This document shows positions 45,490-59,027 of a stretch of DNA of 64,000 bases, one piece after another (the first letter of the stretch is position 1; every line of letters begins with the position of its first letter). The stretch spans positions 55,508 through 119,507 of the forward strand of contig JAKZAN010000095.1 in assembly GCA_023053545.1 (NCBI GenBank), read 5' to 3'. The translations under genes were made by a program, and so were the position numbers. The notes under the pieces are model-generated. The model was not told the DNA's origin. It was given only the letters and a program-made list of their open reading frames with translations, and did not search any database. This stretch comes from Lepidurus packardi (lineage: Eukaryota; Arthropoda; Branchiopoda; Notostraca; Triopsidae).

Positions 45490-48400
45490 TCAAGCAGGAG
45501 GAGCTCGCGGCGGGTCCACCAATTCCTTCGTTGTTCCGATGGCCTTGCCGTCTACCTCTACTGTCATTACTTCTGGCTCCCGTTTGGGTCTCTGCTGCCA
45601 CTTCGAAATGCACACCACCGAATATACTATGTCCAGAATAGCAATCGCGATCATCAGGCCATTTATCGGACCTTCACCCATTTTGCCGTTGTTAAGACCC
45701 AGTGTGAGGACCACCACGATCTCCAGAATTAGTGGCAATATTCTTACAAACTCTACTTTCAGAAGCTGGTTCAGTTTTTTCTTGAGCAGCAGCTCAGCAA
45801 GAGTTCTGCAAATCATAATAACAACGAGTGCACAAACAGCCTTGGGGTTGTTAATGGTATTGATAATGATGAGGCTTGCCAGCACAGCAAACACGAACTC
45901 CCCGATGTTCTCGAGCCGAGTGTACATGCCTATTGAGCTACATGACATCATGCAGATGGTCAGAATTGTAAAGACAACCAGAAGAATGGCTGCGAATGCG
46001 TTGCATGTATCAAAGGTACTCTGTGCCGAGGCGGGGACTTTACCCATGCGAGAGTTAAAAGTGAGTTCGGCGATGCAGAAGAAAATAATAGGGAACATCG
46101 ATGTCTTGGTCCAAAATTCGAGGAATCTGTATGCATACATTTTGCCTTTGTGGTTGGGCTGCATTTTGTTGCCAAGCTTGCAATAGATGGCGCCAATCAG
46201 CCCCAATGCCAAAGTTATGATTGTGAATATCACAGGCAAGACAGCATTACGGGCGAAGCTAGCGTCTAAAAACAGGTTGGGGATCCTGCCATCGGCGTAC
46301 TCAACATAGCCAGCAGGCACGAAGCTAGGAGGGTTTTCGCCGAAGTTGTACCAGATCAGCTTGTAGTTGTAGAGGTGGTTTATGAGTCCATTGGGAGCAA
46401 TCACGGTAACGACCATAAATGCGACCATCTGGAAGTGGAACATGATGTGGTTATGCTTGTAGCCCATCATGTAAATGGCGAAGGCAATTACCAAGAGTGC
46501 AGCCAGCAAGCCAACTACAGGCCCAACGTTCTTTGTCAATTAGGTCTGTTCAGGACCAGACGGCAAGACATCGTAATAAGCGAATTTATCGGGTTCTCCT
46601 GGTCTCTGAACCACCAAATAGGCTTATCTGAGAGTTTCGGAAGGATAGTTAGCACTAATTTCGACAACATTGTTTTCTAGAATCTTGAAGTCAGTTAGGG
46701 TAAGTGTTTGGGTATCAAGTCGTCTCTTGGTGCCTGGACTGCCAAAAGAAATATAAGCACTCACTAGCTTTAGCTGGTCAGGGTTTATGCTCTGCAGGAA
46801 CTTCACAATGAAGGTGAATGTTATCTTCTGCCATTTGATAATCTGCACTTCCATAACTTTGGGGACGCACAGTTTAGCTTTACTGTTATAGGTTTGATCT
46901 GGACTACAAGGAACACACTTTCCATTGGTACGTTGATAGTTGTCTTTACAGTAAGCACATTTAGTCAGGGGATCGAGCAGAGGATCTGAGCATGAGAAGC
47001 AGTCGGTTGAGTTACAGGCTGAACATCCTTCCCAGCAGTTGGAGCATTTACCAGTAGCGTTGTTATAGCCATCCTTGCACTGCTTGCATCCCAGAGTCAC
47101 ATTGGCATTGGGATCCGTACAGACAGTACAGTCGCTAGGCGTCGGTGCGCACCGAGTACATTGAGGATCGCATGTTTTGAGGGTGCAGTAAGTTCCATCA
47201 CCGATCAGACCCTCAGCACAGGAAGTACACACGGTTGAAACATCAGCGAAGGGATCAGCACACTCTTTGCACTGTTCAGCAGTCTAAATACAGACTTTAC
47301 ACTGTGGCGCACATGCTTGGCACATCATACCATCTCCAAAAAACCCTGCTTTGCAAGAAGTACACTTTTCATCGACATTAGCATTCTTGTTTGAACACTT
47401 CGTACAGTCATCAGGGGTAGTTCCACACTCTGCACAAAGACTACTACATTTAATTTTGATGCATATGCCCTTGTCATTAGCGGTATAGCCCAGTTTACAG
47501 GTCAGACAATTCGCAGAGACATTAGCGTTGACGTCTTTACACCCTAAGCATGTATTTGTACCCTTTTGGCAAGACGTACATTCTTCACCACACTCCGCAA
47601 CACAAGTAATTCCATCTCCTGTAAAACCTTTCTTGCAGCTTTTGCACTGAGTGCTAATGCTGGCATTCTCGTTGGCGCAGGTAACACAGTTCGTCGCCGT
47701 ACTCTCACATGTGCCACAAGGAGACTTGCAAGCCTCACACCTCACACCATTACCAAAGTATCCATCATTGCAGGTCATGCAGAAAGTTGTGATATTAGCG
47801 TTAGCATTGGTGCAAGATTTGCAGTCAGTTTAGTCGGCTGTGCAGGTAGCACATTGAGAGCTACAGTTAGTGGTTGTGCAAAGGGTACCATTACCAGTAT
47901 AGTTTGTCTGGCAAGTTTTGCATTTAGTAGATATTTCGGCCTTGACACTGAAGCAAGTAAGGCAATTATCTGGGGTTTTGTCGCAGGTGCCACATTGTGA
48001 TGCACATGCTTTGCACAATGTGCCATTCTTGTAGAAGCCATCCTTGCAAGTTTAGCACGAAGTCGAAGGGTCAGCATTTTCGTCAGCACAAATCACACAT
48101 TTATCTGCTTACCCCGAGCAAGTCTTACAGTTAGACCCACAGACAGTGCAGGTAACCCCATCCCCGAAATAGCCGTCGATGCAGGTGGCACATTTCAGAG
48201 TTTTGTTGGCATTGGGGTTAGCACATTCTGTACAATCATCGGCATTCTTGCCGCACTAGGTACATTGGGCACTACATTTCGTGCAGTTGTTACCATCTCC
48301 GAAGTATCCTTTTATGCACGAGTTACATCCATCAGTCTTTTCAGCGTTGGCATTGGCGCACTCAATACATTCAGAAGTGTTTTGACTAGCACAACTACCA

Positions 48401-50829
48401 CACTTGGGACTACAGGAAGTATTGTAGCAGGTTGTTCCATCGCCCTTAAAGCCCTCATTGCATTCTTTGCAGCCTGTGGTCACGTTGGCGTTGGCATTAG
48501 AACAGGTCAGGCACATAATGGCAGATTTATCGCAGGTAGAACAAGGATCTAGACACATCGTACAGGTCGACCCGTTTCCAAAAAAGCCACTGTTGCAAGA
48601 TCTACACCCATCAGTGGTGTTAGCATTGGCGTTTGTACAGCTCAGACAATTAGTTGCTTCACCATCGCAGCTAGCACATAGTTCACTACACTTTTAGCAG
48701 TTTTTGCCGTCTCCAAAGTATCCCCTTATGCAGCTCTCGCATTTAGTCCTTGGATCAGCTAGAAGACTAGGACATGTAAGACAGTCAGTCGCGTTGTCCC
48801 CGCAGGTGATACATTCCGGACTACACTTGGTACAAGTAGCTCCATTTCCGAAGTATCCACTTTTGCAGGTTGCGCATTTATCTTAGGTATTGGCATTGGG
48901 ATTCGCGCATGATAAGCAACTAGTAGCCGAACCTGTACAGGTCTTACATTGGCTGGCACAGACAGTACAAGTTACTCCATTTCCGAAGGTGCCTTCATTG
49001 CAAGTCGAACATTTAGTCGAGAAATTAGCGTTAGGCTCTTTGCAAGATAAACATTCAAAAGGATCATTTGTACAAGTAGCACAAGGACCCTTACAATTGG
49101 CATTAGCACACACCGTTCCATTTCCGATATACCCTTTATTGCATGCTAGGCATTGCGCAGACAGATCTGCGTTAGGGTCTTTGCAGCTCATACAGTTCAC
49201 AGGAGATTTGTAACAGGACTGACACTGGGCAGCACATGGCAAACAAGTGGCTAGTTCACCGTAGAACCCGATATTGCAGAGTGTGCATTTGGAACTTAGG
49301 TTAGAGTTAGGGTTTGAACAAGAGAGACAGTCCGAGGCACTATCAGAGCAAGTTTTACACTGGGTACTGCACTTTCCACAATTCGTACCGTTCCCGAAGT
49401 ACCCGGACTTGCAGGTGAGGCAATTGTTTTAAATCTAAGAGTAGGGGTTAGAGCAGGATGTACAGTCACGAGTAGCTTCTGAACACTCGGCGCATTGGTA
49501 GTTGCAATCAGTACGTGAACAAGTAGCGCCATCGCCAGTGTAGCCTGCGTTGCAATTAGCACAAAGATCAGTCCTATTCGCGTTCGGGTTGATACATGAG
49601 GTGCAGTTTGTGGAGGTTCCCTGACATGTTGCACATCTTTCGGCACATGCCGTGCAAGTCTGACCATTACCGAAATAACCTATTTTACAAGTAGTACACT
49701 TGCTGGAAAGATTTGAATTGGGATCAATGCAGCTTGTACAATCAGAGGGGCTACTAGAGGAGCAGGTACCACACTGAAGAGCACAAGCGGACTTTGTGCA
49801 AGCTTTTCCATCGCCTAAGTAACCAATATTACAGGTCGTACAAAGTGTACTAATGTTGGCGTTAGGGTTGATGCAGCTCAAGCAGTTGGTGCCTGTGTTG
49901 ACGCATGAGAGGCAAGGGGAGCTGCATTTGGTGCAGGAAACTGAAGAGCCGAAGTATCCGAAGTTACAGGTTGTACACAAACTTGACAAATTTGCATTTG
50001 GGTTGGAACAGCTGGTGCAACCTGAGGCGAGATTAGAGCAAGTACCACACTGAGCAGAACAAGGCTTGCATGTGAAACCATTTCCGAAATAGCCAGAATT
50101 GCACGAAAGGCACTTCGCTGCCAAATTGGCATTGGGATTCGAACAAGAAAGACAATTATCAGGCTTTCCCTCCTAACAAGCCCCGCACTGGCTACTGCAT
50201 TTTGAGTTTACGCACGAAATTCCATCACCGGAGAAGCCAGGCTTACAAGCTACACAGCCTTGATCAAGGTCGGAGTTGGCGTTGCTGCATGAAGTACAGT
50301 TTGAGGGAGATTTCGAGCAGGAAGAACACTGAGGACTGCACTTAGTGCACGTTGTTCCGTTTCCAAAATAACCAGTATTACATGAAAGGCACTTGGTGAG
50401 AAGATTTGCGTTTGAATTGGAGCAAGCAATACAGTTACTGTCAGTTCCTGCGCAACCGGCGCATTGATAGCTGCAGTCCACTTGCGAACAGGTGATACCG
50501 TCCCCCGAGAAGCCAGAGTTGCAGGAAGTGCAAAGAGTGCTCAGATTTGCATTGATATTGATACAGCTCAGGCAGTTCCTGAAAGAGCGAGAACAAGTAC
50601 CGCACTGCTAAGCACAGGGAGCACAAGAAGATCCGTTTCCAAAATAGCCTGTGAGGCAAGAAGTACAATTAGTCTTGTAGTCTGCAAAGGCATTGTTGCA
50701 GACCGCGCAGGTAGAGCCTGAACTACAGAGCTTGCATGTGGAAGGACACTGTGGGACCACAGAGGCGAGTAGGAGGGCAAGCAAAAGTAAGAGCGAGAGG
50801 TTTATTGGCAAAAGTCTATCCTTTTTCAT
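45490..50829 (-). CDS. Giant cysteine-rich multi-pass membrane protein
   Basis: 1,779 aa, ATG 50827-50829 to TGA 45490-45492, no intron; I checked every gap in the frame for TGA. It has a signal peptide (LSLLLLLALLLASVVP). About 1,350 residues of furin-like cysteine modules follow, each about 35-50 residues, with recurring GYFGNGTTC, CSxPNANL and CxSC motifs. The last ~350 residues carry several hydrophobic segments (LLAALLVIAFAIYMMGY, AVLPVIFTIITLALGLIGA, FAAILLVVFTILTICMM). The extracellular face is therefore probably a long Cys-rich stalk on a multi-pass base. It is homologous over the membrane part with the divergent gene at 52362-56714 (shared ASFARNAVLPV, HNHIMF, LEFWTKTSMFPI/LEFLVKTSMFPI). 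A second in-frame ATG lies at 50856. Function is unknown; receptor, adhesin or surface coat are options. Confidence 0.88.
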
Positions 50830-52361
50830 GTAGAATAAGTAAAAGGTAGCGAACAAAATTAGATTACAAACATGGTCAGACTAGGAGAATTAAAAGGGAT
50901 GCGACTACTTGATAGGAACAACCAGGGTTAAAATATGTAGTCTACAGACATAGGCCTCGATTAATGGGTAACAGACCGAAACAGGATAGGAGAATAACTA
51001 TCTGTGGGTGAAACTGTGGGAAAATAAAAAAGGCAGTCTAATGGAGGAGCTGGTTTGGGGGAAGGGAGTGCGGTGGGTGAGAGAAGATGGGTGCGGAGAC
51101 AGGAGAAGCCGAGAATCAGGGTAGGCGTCGGTGATATGGAGGCACAGGGGAGATAGAGTTTATGGAAGAAAAAGCCATTAGAAGATAGTGGAAAATATAG
51201 TTTGACACTTTTGGTGTAAAGTTCTATCTTTGGAATATCGGATAATATTCTGGATGCCATCCTACATATATATAATTCTGTTTCGTCCATATTCCTGATA
51301 AATGTAATTCGCCTATATATTATTCTATAGACGCATCTATATGCATCAAAATCATATAATACGACAGAAACATCCAGTGTTTCTCTGTTTACCGTTATCG
51401 ACCATCTTTCTCTGTCAAGTCTACATTTTAATACTCCTATCCAACAATATATATTGGCGTTACTATCATCATACTGAAATACTTGGTCCAAGGATTCAGC
51501 CGACCGTACTCATTGCCTCCAGTTACAATTACTTTCCAAGGTTTGTTTTTTGTTTTGTTTTTAAACAAAGGCGGCTGTGTCATGGCGTTTCCTGAAGGCC
51601 TCAGACAATTGAATGGTCTCATTCATGGAATATTGATTTAAGAGCCCCGAGAGCACTGCCTGTGTGTTCCCCGTCATTCTTTAAGATCTCGACAAGCCCA
51701 TTGAGTCTTGAACATTTGAGAGGATGCTTGTATTGACTGAAACGTTTGATAGCGATATCCCATTTGACTAAACCCCTTAATGAACGTTAGGTTTCAAAAA
51801 CACTCCAGATTGTTGTTCAAGTAGCCAGAAGAAAACTTTGACCCTCATACACGCTCTTCATGGGGTGTCGATGAGGAATGGATCTATATCGACTTTTAGG
51901 AATACCCAAGACATGAACAAAAGTAGCTAAGAAGTCTTTTATGGAAATAGCGTTTCAGGATATGAAGGAATTTCGTCCAAGAGATATCATTTCATTTTCC
52001 AAACCTCCCAAGTCTTAAAACGAGATACCCTGATACTTCACCATTATGAAGTAGATTCGGGAGCCAGTAGAGGAAGTATGCTGTTTGTATTTGGAGGCCT
52101 AACTGTATGGAGTGTATGGAGTGCCAGTAGTGCTGGGAATGGGCCAGTCGGCGGACTACAAAAGTATGGGCACTGGTTGATTTTCTGCGGGTAGCGATCC
52201 TGTGCAGACTTGATAGCTAAAACGAATAATACGACTATCAACATATCCACTGAATGGAATGCTATTGCATAAATTTCCTTTTAGTTGGACCCTTTAATAG
52301 CAAAACAAAAAGCATTATTTCGCATCATAATTATTTTTTAATCAACTATATCTTACCAGAG
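50830..52361. other. 1.5-kb region between two head-to-head surface-protein genes
   Basis: It should hold both promoters. A minus-strand 176-codon frame (50961-51491) has no stop of any kind but only a non-ATG start and a low-complexity end. A separate minus-strand fragment at 51560-51807 is listed as a possible broken gene. A plus-strand 61-codon frame at 51780-51965 reads coherently but is isolated. Nothing else is supported. Confidence 0.4.
51560..51807 (-). pseudogene. Possible broken gene fragment
   Basis: A protein-like stretch (RGLVKWDIAIKRFSQYKHPL, then SRLNGLVEILKNDGEHTGSA) ends in KSIFHE at TGA 51619-51621. The +1 frame continues at the same point as ETIQLSEAFRKRHDTAAFVE. Upstream the first frame is closed by TGA with no ATG. 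This fits a decayed gene or exons with unrecognised splice sites. No family is recognised. Confidence 0.3.
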
Positions 52362-55300
52362 ATGAATAAACACACAAAAATACTTGTCTTAGCCTTCGCC
52401 CTCGCGCTACTCTTCGTCGGCACCCTCGCTTGTCCTGAGTTTGCTGAGTGCGGAAACGATGGGCAACACATATCCTGCAAGAAAGGCTATGTCCTCATGG
52501 AATAGCAATGCTCGAAGTGCCCTGAAAACTGTGCTGAATGTACCAGCGTCGACTCAGAGATCACCTGCACAGTCTGTAAAGATGCTGTTGCCGATCCCTA
52601 GAGTGACTGTCAACCTGTTTCACAAACACCCACCCCTCCGATTTCTGAGGAACCTCCAACGACTCCCACTGAGCCTACAACCCCCACTACTCCTGAGGTT
52701 CCTTGTGATACAGTTTCGACTCCAACTATCCCCGAACAGCCCACAACCCCCACGGAGCCAACTACACCAACGACTCCCCAGGAACCCACTACCCCCACAA
52801 CCCCTCAGGAACCATCCACACCTAAACAGCCTGCAACTCCGACGGAACCAACAACACCTGAGTAGCCCATGACACCCACTACTCCTGAGGTTCCTTGTGA
52901 TGCAGTTTCGACCCCACCTACCCCCGAACAGCCCACAACTCCCACGTAGCCAACGACACCAACCACACCCGAACAGCCCACAACACCTGAGTAGCCCATG
53001 ACACCCACTACTCCCGAAATTCCTTGTGATACAGTTTCGACCCCACCTACCCTCGAACAGCCCACAACTCCAACCACTCCTACAACTCCCACGGAGCCGA
53101 CTAAACCAACTAAACCAACTACACCAACTAAACCAACTACACCAACTAAACCAACTACACCAACTAAACCAACTACACCGGACCAACCCACAACTCCTGA
53201 GGTCCCTTGTGAACCAACCATACCTCCTACCCCGCCTAGTGTTACTCCTCCAGCAACTTGTACTGAGGGATTCTATGGCGATGGAGTTGTCTGTCAACCC
53301 TGCGCTGTCCAGTGTAAGACCTGCAGCGATAGTGCCAACAACTGTCTTGAATGTGCTGATGAGAACGGTAATCTCGCAGCTGGATGTATCGGATGCCTCG
53401 ATGGTTTCTATGCGGGACAAGGATGTGAGCCTTGTGCTGAACAGTGCGCAACTTGTTATAACACAGCTGATTTCTGCGTGACCTGCGAAAATCAATACGC
53501 TGATGCTGCTACCAAGTGCACTAGCTGTCTCTCAGGCTATTTCGGGGACGGTAAGACTTGCGAACCCTGTTCCGAGAAGTGTATCAACTGTAAAGATAAT
53601 GCTGACACATGTACAGCATGCGTTGATATTAATGCCGATCTCTCGACTAACTGCGAAACATGTTTTGTAGGCTACATGATGGATGCCAGTGGAAAATGTG
53701 TTGTCCCACCCTGTGATGTTCAGTGCGCCGAGTGTGCACCAAATAACTCAACTCAATGTACTTCCTGCGTGGATCAGAATGCCGACCTTGCCGAAAACTG
53801 TCTGACTTGCATTGTAGGCTACGAAAAGGACGAAACTGGCAGCTGTGTACAGATTCCTTGTCAATCCCAATGTGGCACTTGCAGCCCCACTAACCCTTGC
53901 GACTGCAACACATGCTCTAATCCCAATGCCAACCTGACTGCTGAATGTTTGAGCTGCGTTGATGGATATTTTGGAAATGGAACTGTTTGCGAAGCTTGCG
54001 CTCCTCAATGTTTGACTTGTGTGGAGTTCCCTTACGCTTGTATGATTTGCAAAGACGAATTCTCAGATGTTGCTGCCAACTGCACCCAATGTCTTCCAGG
54101 CTACGAACTTCAAAACGATACCTGTATTAAGATCCCTTGTGCTCCTCAATGTAGCGACTGCGCCGAAACTCCAGAGGCCTGCATTGCCTGTTCGGATGTG
54201 TACGCAAACCTTACTGAAAATTGCACCGTCTGTAACGATGGCTATTTTGGATCTCCTTGCCAGGCTTGCGCCCTATCTTGCAAGACTTGTTCTGATGCTG
54301 CTGACGACTGTACTTCTTGCGTAAACGAATACGGAGATGTTTAGACTGACTGCACAACTTGTGTTGATGGTTACTTCGGTGACGGCATAACTTGCACTCC
54401 TTGTCTAGAGAACTGCTTAGCATGTTCTGACGCCTCAACTTGTACTGTTTGTGCTGACGAGTACGCCAACGCAACCATGAGCTGTGCTGAGTGCTTCGAA
54501 GGCTATGTTAAATCCGCAAATGGTGAATGTACCCCCATCCCCTGCGAGCCCCAATGCGGAAGCTGCTCTATTACGAATAGCTCTGAATGTCTCATTTGCG
54601 TCGACGTGAATGCCAATCTGACCGAAATGTGTATGAACTGCAATTAAGGCTACTTTGGAGACGGTGTGAGTTGCACAGCATGTGCTCCTCAGTGCAACTC
54701 TTGTTCAGGTTCAGCAGATAACTGCACAACCTGTGCTAATCCTGATGCATGCCTTGCCCAGGCTTGTGTGTCCTGTAACGACGGATTCTATGGTGATGGA
54801 ATCAGCTGCAACCCTTGTGCTGAACAGTGTTTAACCTGTCACGGTTCTGCCGACTCCTGTATCTCTTGCAAATACGAAAATGCCAATATCACTTAGATGT
54901 GTCAGACCTGTAACGATGGATTCTTCGGCGATGGAGTCAACTGTACTACTTGTTCTCCCCTATGCAAGACCTGTTCAGGTTCTGCGGAAAACTGTACCGA
55001 CTGCGCTGAAGCTACGGGAGATATTACTAACAGCTGCATCACGCCTACTTGTCCCGAATAGTGTGGAGGATGTTCAGTGTCTGAGCCAACTGTCTGCGCA
55101 TACTGCAACGATTTCCGTGCCAACATTTCTGATAACTGTCAGTCCTGCAAAATGGGTTATGAGAAGAATGAGACCACAGGTGTTTGCGAGAGAATCCCCT
55201 GCGGCGACCAATGCAACAAGTGCACCCTCGAGGACTCTTCAGTTTGTGTAACTTGCAAGGATGTCTTCGCCAATATTACTGAGAACTGTTAGAACTGCAA

Positions 55301-56714
55301 TGTTGGATACCAGAAGAATGATCAAGGTAAATGTGCTAAGATTGCTTGTAGTGAGCGATGCAACTCTTGCACTCTCGAGGACTGTACCGATTGTACCTCG
55401 TGCAAGAACCTTCATGCCAACCTTACCGATGAATGTATGAGCTGTCACGATGGATACTTCGGAGATGGTATTTCGTGTACTAAATGTTCTCGTGGCTGTG
55501 CAACCTGTACTGCCGATTAGTGCCTTACCTGCGCAAAAGATAACTTCGATCCTGCCACCGGCTGCAAGAGCTGCATGGACGGATATTTCATGAAAGCCGG
55601 AAAGTGTGAGCTTTGTAAGGCCAAGAGAAAACTTATGGCAATCAGTCTCGATCCTCAGAATGCCAAGGATATCGAATCCGACATGAGCGCTGTCAAACAG
55701 GGCCTTCCTTCAGTCATGAACCTTTTGGCTGTCGTTGTCGGCATCGCTTTCACTCTCTACATGTTGGGTTCTACTCACAATCACATCATGTTCTACTTCC
55801 AGACTCTGGCATTCCTTGTCTTCGGAATCAACTCTTCCACTGAATTGATCAACATCCTCTACAATTTCAGAGTCGTTTGGTACAATGTGAAGAACTTCAA
55901 TCTGGTTCCTTCCAGCTACACTGAGTTCGCTGAGGGACGATTCGCATCATTGTTCGGTGACGCCAGTTTCGCTCGAAATGCCGTTCTTCCCGTTGCTCTC
56001 ACCGTTGTGTCTCTGACTATCGGTCTGGTCAGTTTCCTCTACTTCAGAGCTTCAAACAAACTTGAGTCCAACAATAAAGTCAGAACCTACGGTTTCAGAA
56101 GTCTCGAGTTCCTGGTCAAAACATCTATGTTCCCCATCGTTCTCTTCTCGATCGCTGAATTAACATTCAACTTCCGTGAAGGCAGAGTCCCCACCTCCTC
56201 TTCAGTCACCTTCAGTCTTTGCAATGGCTTTGCTGCCCTCTTCCTTGCTATCTACTCTATGCTTACTGTTTCAATGATGTTCTGCAAGAACTTGAGTCTC
56301 TACAACAGATTCGAGAACCTTGGTGAGTTCATCTTTGACGTCCTCGTCAGCATCCTGATCGTCAACACCATCGGGACTTCTGCTATCACTCTGCCTCTTC
56401 TAACCTTAATTGTTGCCAGGGGAGCAGCTGAGTTGCTTCTGAAAAAGCTTTACGGCACAATGACAAAAGCTGAAACTCTCAGAGGATTCGCGATCGTCCT
56501 AGAGTGTGTGTTTATTGCCATGCTGGAGAAGAACACCGTGGCTTCCACCAACATGTTCGGTGCCTTTGTGGCTATGATCACTCTCGCGAACGTGGCTTAT
56601 TCATGCGTGCAGTTGACGAGCGAGAATAAAAGCGAGAAAGACGAAGTCAAGGCAGTGGAACCATCAAGCATCGCGTCCAACAGTCATCTGAAGAGCGAAG
56701 GGTCCTGCGCTTGA
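52362..56714 (+). CDS. Giant cysteine-rich multi-pass membrane protein with Thr/Pro stalk
   Basis: 1,450 aa, ATG 52362 to TGA 56712-56714, no intron. A signal peptide (LVLAFALALLFVGTLA) and a short Cys-rich piece lead into about 200 residues of Thr/Pro/Glu repeats (PTTPTEPTTPTTPE, PTKPTTPTKPTTP), a mucin-like stalk likely to be O-glycosylated. Furin-like cysteine modules follow (about residues 300-1090: CTSCLSGYFGDGKTC, NADLSTNCETC). The last ~330 residues are a multi-pass membrane domain (LLAVVVGIAFTLYMLGSTHN, ARNAVLPVALTVVSLTIGLV) homologous to that of the divergent gene at 45490-50829. Eight or more TAA/TAG codons lie in the cysteine region; NITEMCQTC (TAG) parallels NLTEMCMNC (GAA). Surface location is inferred. 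Confidence 0.88.
52650..53240 (+). repeat. Coding Thr/Pro tandem repeats with larger 129-bp duplication
   Basis: Short units of the PTTPTEPTTPTTPE and PTKPTTPTK type, overlain by a longer duplicated block. TGAGTAGCCCATGACACCCA and its flanks recur 129 bp apart (about 52854 and 52983), and the VPCD-containing piece occurs three times. In-frame TAG codons are copied with the block. Confidence 0.8.
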
Positions 56715-56943
56715 TTGATGAGCACCACGTTTTATCCTCCTTTTTTTGTAATTTGTTTTTAGAATTCTCGGTTTTGATAGGGATTGTGAGAACCCGAAAA
56801 AGTATAAGGGTTATAGATCATAATTTGAATTATAGCGAATAGAGGACGAGACACGAGTCAATATATTATGTGTTTAACTCGTAGTTGATTAGAAATATGT
56901 TGTGGAGGGAGTAACATGGTCTATCAGTCTAAATATGCACTCT

Positions 56944-59027
56944 TCATCTGCTCATATCAAAGTTATCCAGCATCCCCTAGGCTCCCAGCCGCATATAGCA
57001 ATACTTTATCTCCCATATCCTCTACATCTCTGTACGAGGGTTGCGGTCTAACTCATCCATCCAAAGTTTTGTCTCCTTGACGAGGTGAGCCAGGATGCCA
57101 TTATCAGCTTTAAGCACTTGACCACCTTCTTTGATCATGGACCAGAGTAGAATATGTGAGACAAGCTACTATGACTTCTCGGCGACCATCCACAGCATGA
57201 CCCGCAATGACTGCAGATTAAGGCGGTGTTTTAAGGAACAAGGGTAAATACCTAAAGTTACCAAAAACCAAGCATTCGCCTTTTTCACAAACTAAGTTCT
57301 GATCAAGCTATAGCAGTTCCGGAGCTTGGAGGTTTTAATGCTATTTCTTGGGACTGTCCCTTCCTGTTGAATTTGGACTCTAATTCTGGCATAGGCTGCC
57401 AGCAATGCCAGCACCAGTCCCGAAGCTAATTCCAGATATTTACTTAGATTTTCAGTAAATCTTCCGATTTTATTATGCTTGAGCAGGATCTCGTACAACT
57501 TCACTAATGTTTTAGGATTGCTTTATAAGAATTTCGTGAGGAAGCTGCAGAGTAAACCTATGCTCGATATAGGTATTTTGTCTCGTTCGATACCATCGAT
57601 CAGAAACTAGATAAACTCGTCATTCTGGATGAAGTACTGCTGTAAGGCTCCTATATGAACGCTAAACATGAGCGAGTTTAGGAGCTCAAGACAGTCCCAT
57701 TTGAGATCATAGACAAGCCTGCAGAGGATCTTGATTATTCCGTTACTTGGTGCTGAAGGCAGGAAGAAAATATCTTCCCTAATCTGGTTGGTTTGGTCTC
57801 CTGATATTGAAAAGTGGTCGAGCTCAGGAAAGTGGTCTATCACATGAATTATACGGCAGAGAAGTCTGAGGCTGTTGCGGGGGAAGTAATCATGCTAAGT
57901 CATTAACAGGAGTATTTTCTCAGCCTGAGGGAGAGCAGCTCTTCGGCAAGCGACAAGGATCTAGATAATGGAGTGAATATGGAAGGTGTCGTAGGCTTCT
58001 TTGAACAGGCGAGGCTCCGACACGAACCCACTGTCTACATTAGAAATAACAGAAAGGATGAGACAAACAAAGCAGAAGGAAGAGAAATGACTGAACAATA
58101 ATGTATACAGCATATAGAAAATAAGGGTGGTTTACTCTCAGCCATATCAAACACCTTGTCGACGAGTCGCGTAATGAAGAACTAGTTGTCTGCGATGACA
58201 TCGGTGATGTTTTTGGAAAGCTGTTTGACTGTAATTCGCAATTTGGTGCAAATCTGGTCCAGGAAATGTCCACATAGCCACTATATCCTCTTCAGAACGA
58301 CCAAGTTCTTGCGAAGTCGAAGGTCTGACTGTTTGGTTGAACTCAAGAACAAGGCCAATAGAGGAATAGCCTCCATCTTCTCAGCGTCAGTTCTTAGAGA
58401 ATTATACACTGACATAAATTCAGGGATGCAGTATGTCAGGTCGGGTACGCCTCGACTGTTGAACAACCCATGTATCGAGTAATTGAGATTGGTAAACTCT
58501 TTGAAACTTCGATCTTCGGAGACATTGAACAGTCTGAGAAGACTGCAGGTAATAAATACCACTTATTCTTCAGTCCAATTAATGGATGATACAGTCGAGA
58601 TGTCCAGCCCAAGCACTATCGCGTTGACCACTCGACTAACTCCTCGAGTGGGTTAGCTTCGGCCGCTTAAGGGAGAAAGTTGTGAAGGTGAAAGCGAAAG
58701 ACTCGATCGCAGAGTTTTTTCAAAGGTGCAGGGATCGATGAATATGATTTTAGCAGATGCGAGAACGCTGAGGATGAGATGCTTGAAACTAGAATAGAGT
58801 GGAGCGTATTCTTTGTTCCTAAGCAATCTGCGAAGCTCCATGCTACGATTGCGAAGGAACAGTATGAGTTAGTATTCGGGAGAGTGTTGGAGTTAGTTGA
58901 TGTCTTATTGGGCGCATAGGATTCGTTAGTGGATCTGGGAGACGAGTTCGAGTTCGACAGGATTGGCAGGAGGGTTAGGCTCTGGTTTTAGGGGCACCCG
59001 AAAATGAGGAAGTCTACGCTTTTGCAT
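56944..59027 (-). CDS. 643-aa all-helical protein, ARM/HEAT-like
   Basis: Inferred as complement join(56944..57210,57262..58034,58136..59027); introns of 51 and 101 nt restore frame exactly, stop TGA 56944-56946. After a basic, Pro-rich N-terminus (MQKRRLPHFRVPLKPEPNPP) the chain is a string of leucine-rich amphipathic helices (MEAIPLLALFLSSTKQSDL, WDCLELLNSLMFSVHIGAL, SSIGLLCSFLTKFLESNPK), as in armadillo/HEAT solenoids. The basic start could be compared with the importin-beta-binding region of importin alpha, but no clear ARM consensus or Trp/Asn NLS-binding array was seen, so I leave it unnamed. It is convergent with the surface-protein gene, 229 bp between stops. Confidence 0.72.

Noticed and set aside
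50961-51491. 176-codon minus-strand frame free of all three stops
   Set aside because: No ATG until residue 68, low-complexity Pro/Ser/Leu end, and it overlaps the promoter of the cysteine-rich gene; support is too thin.
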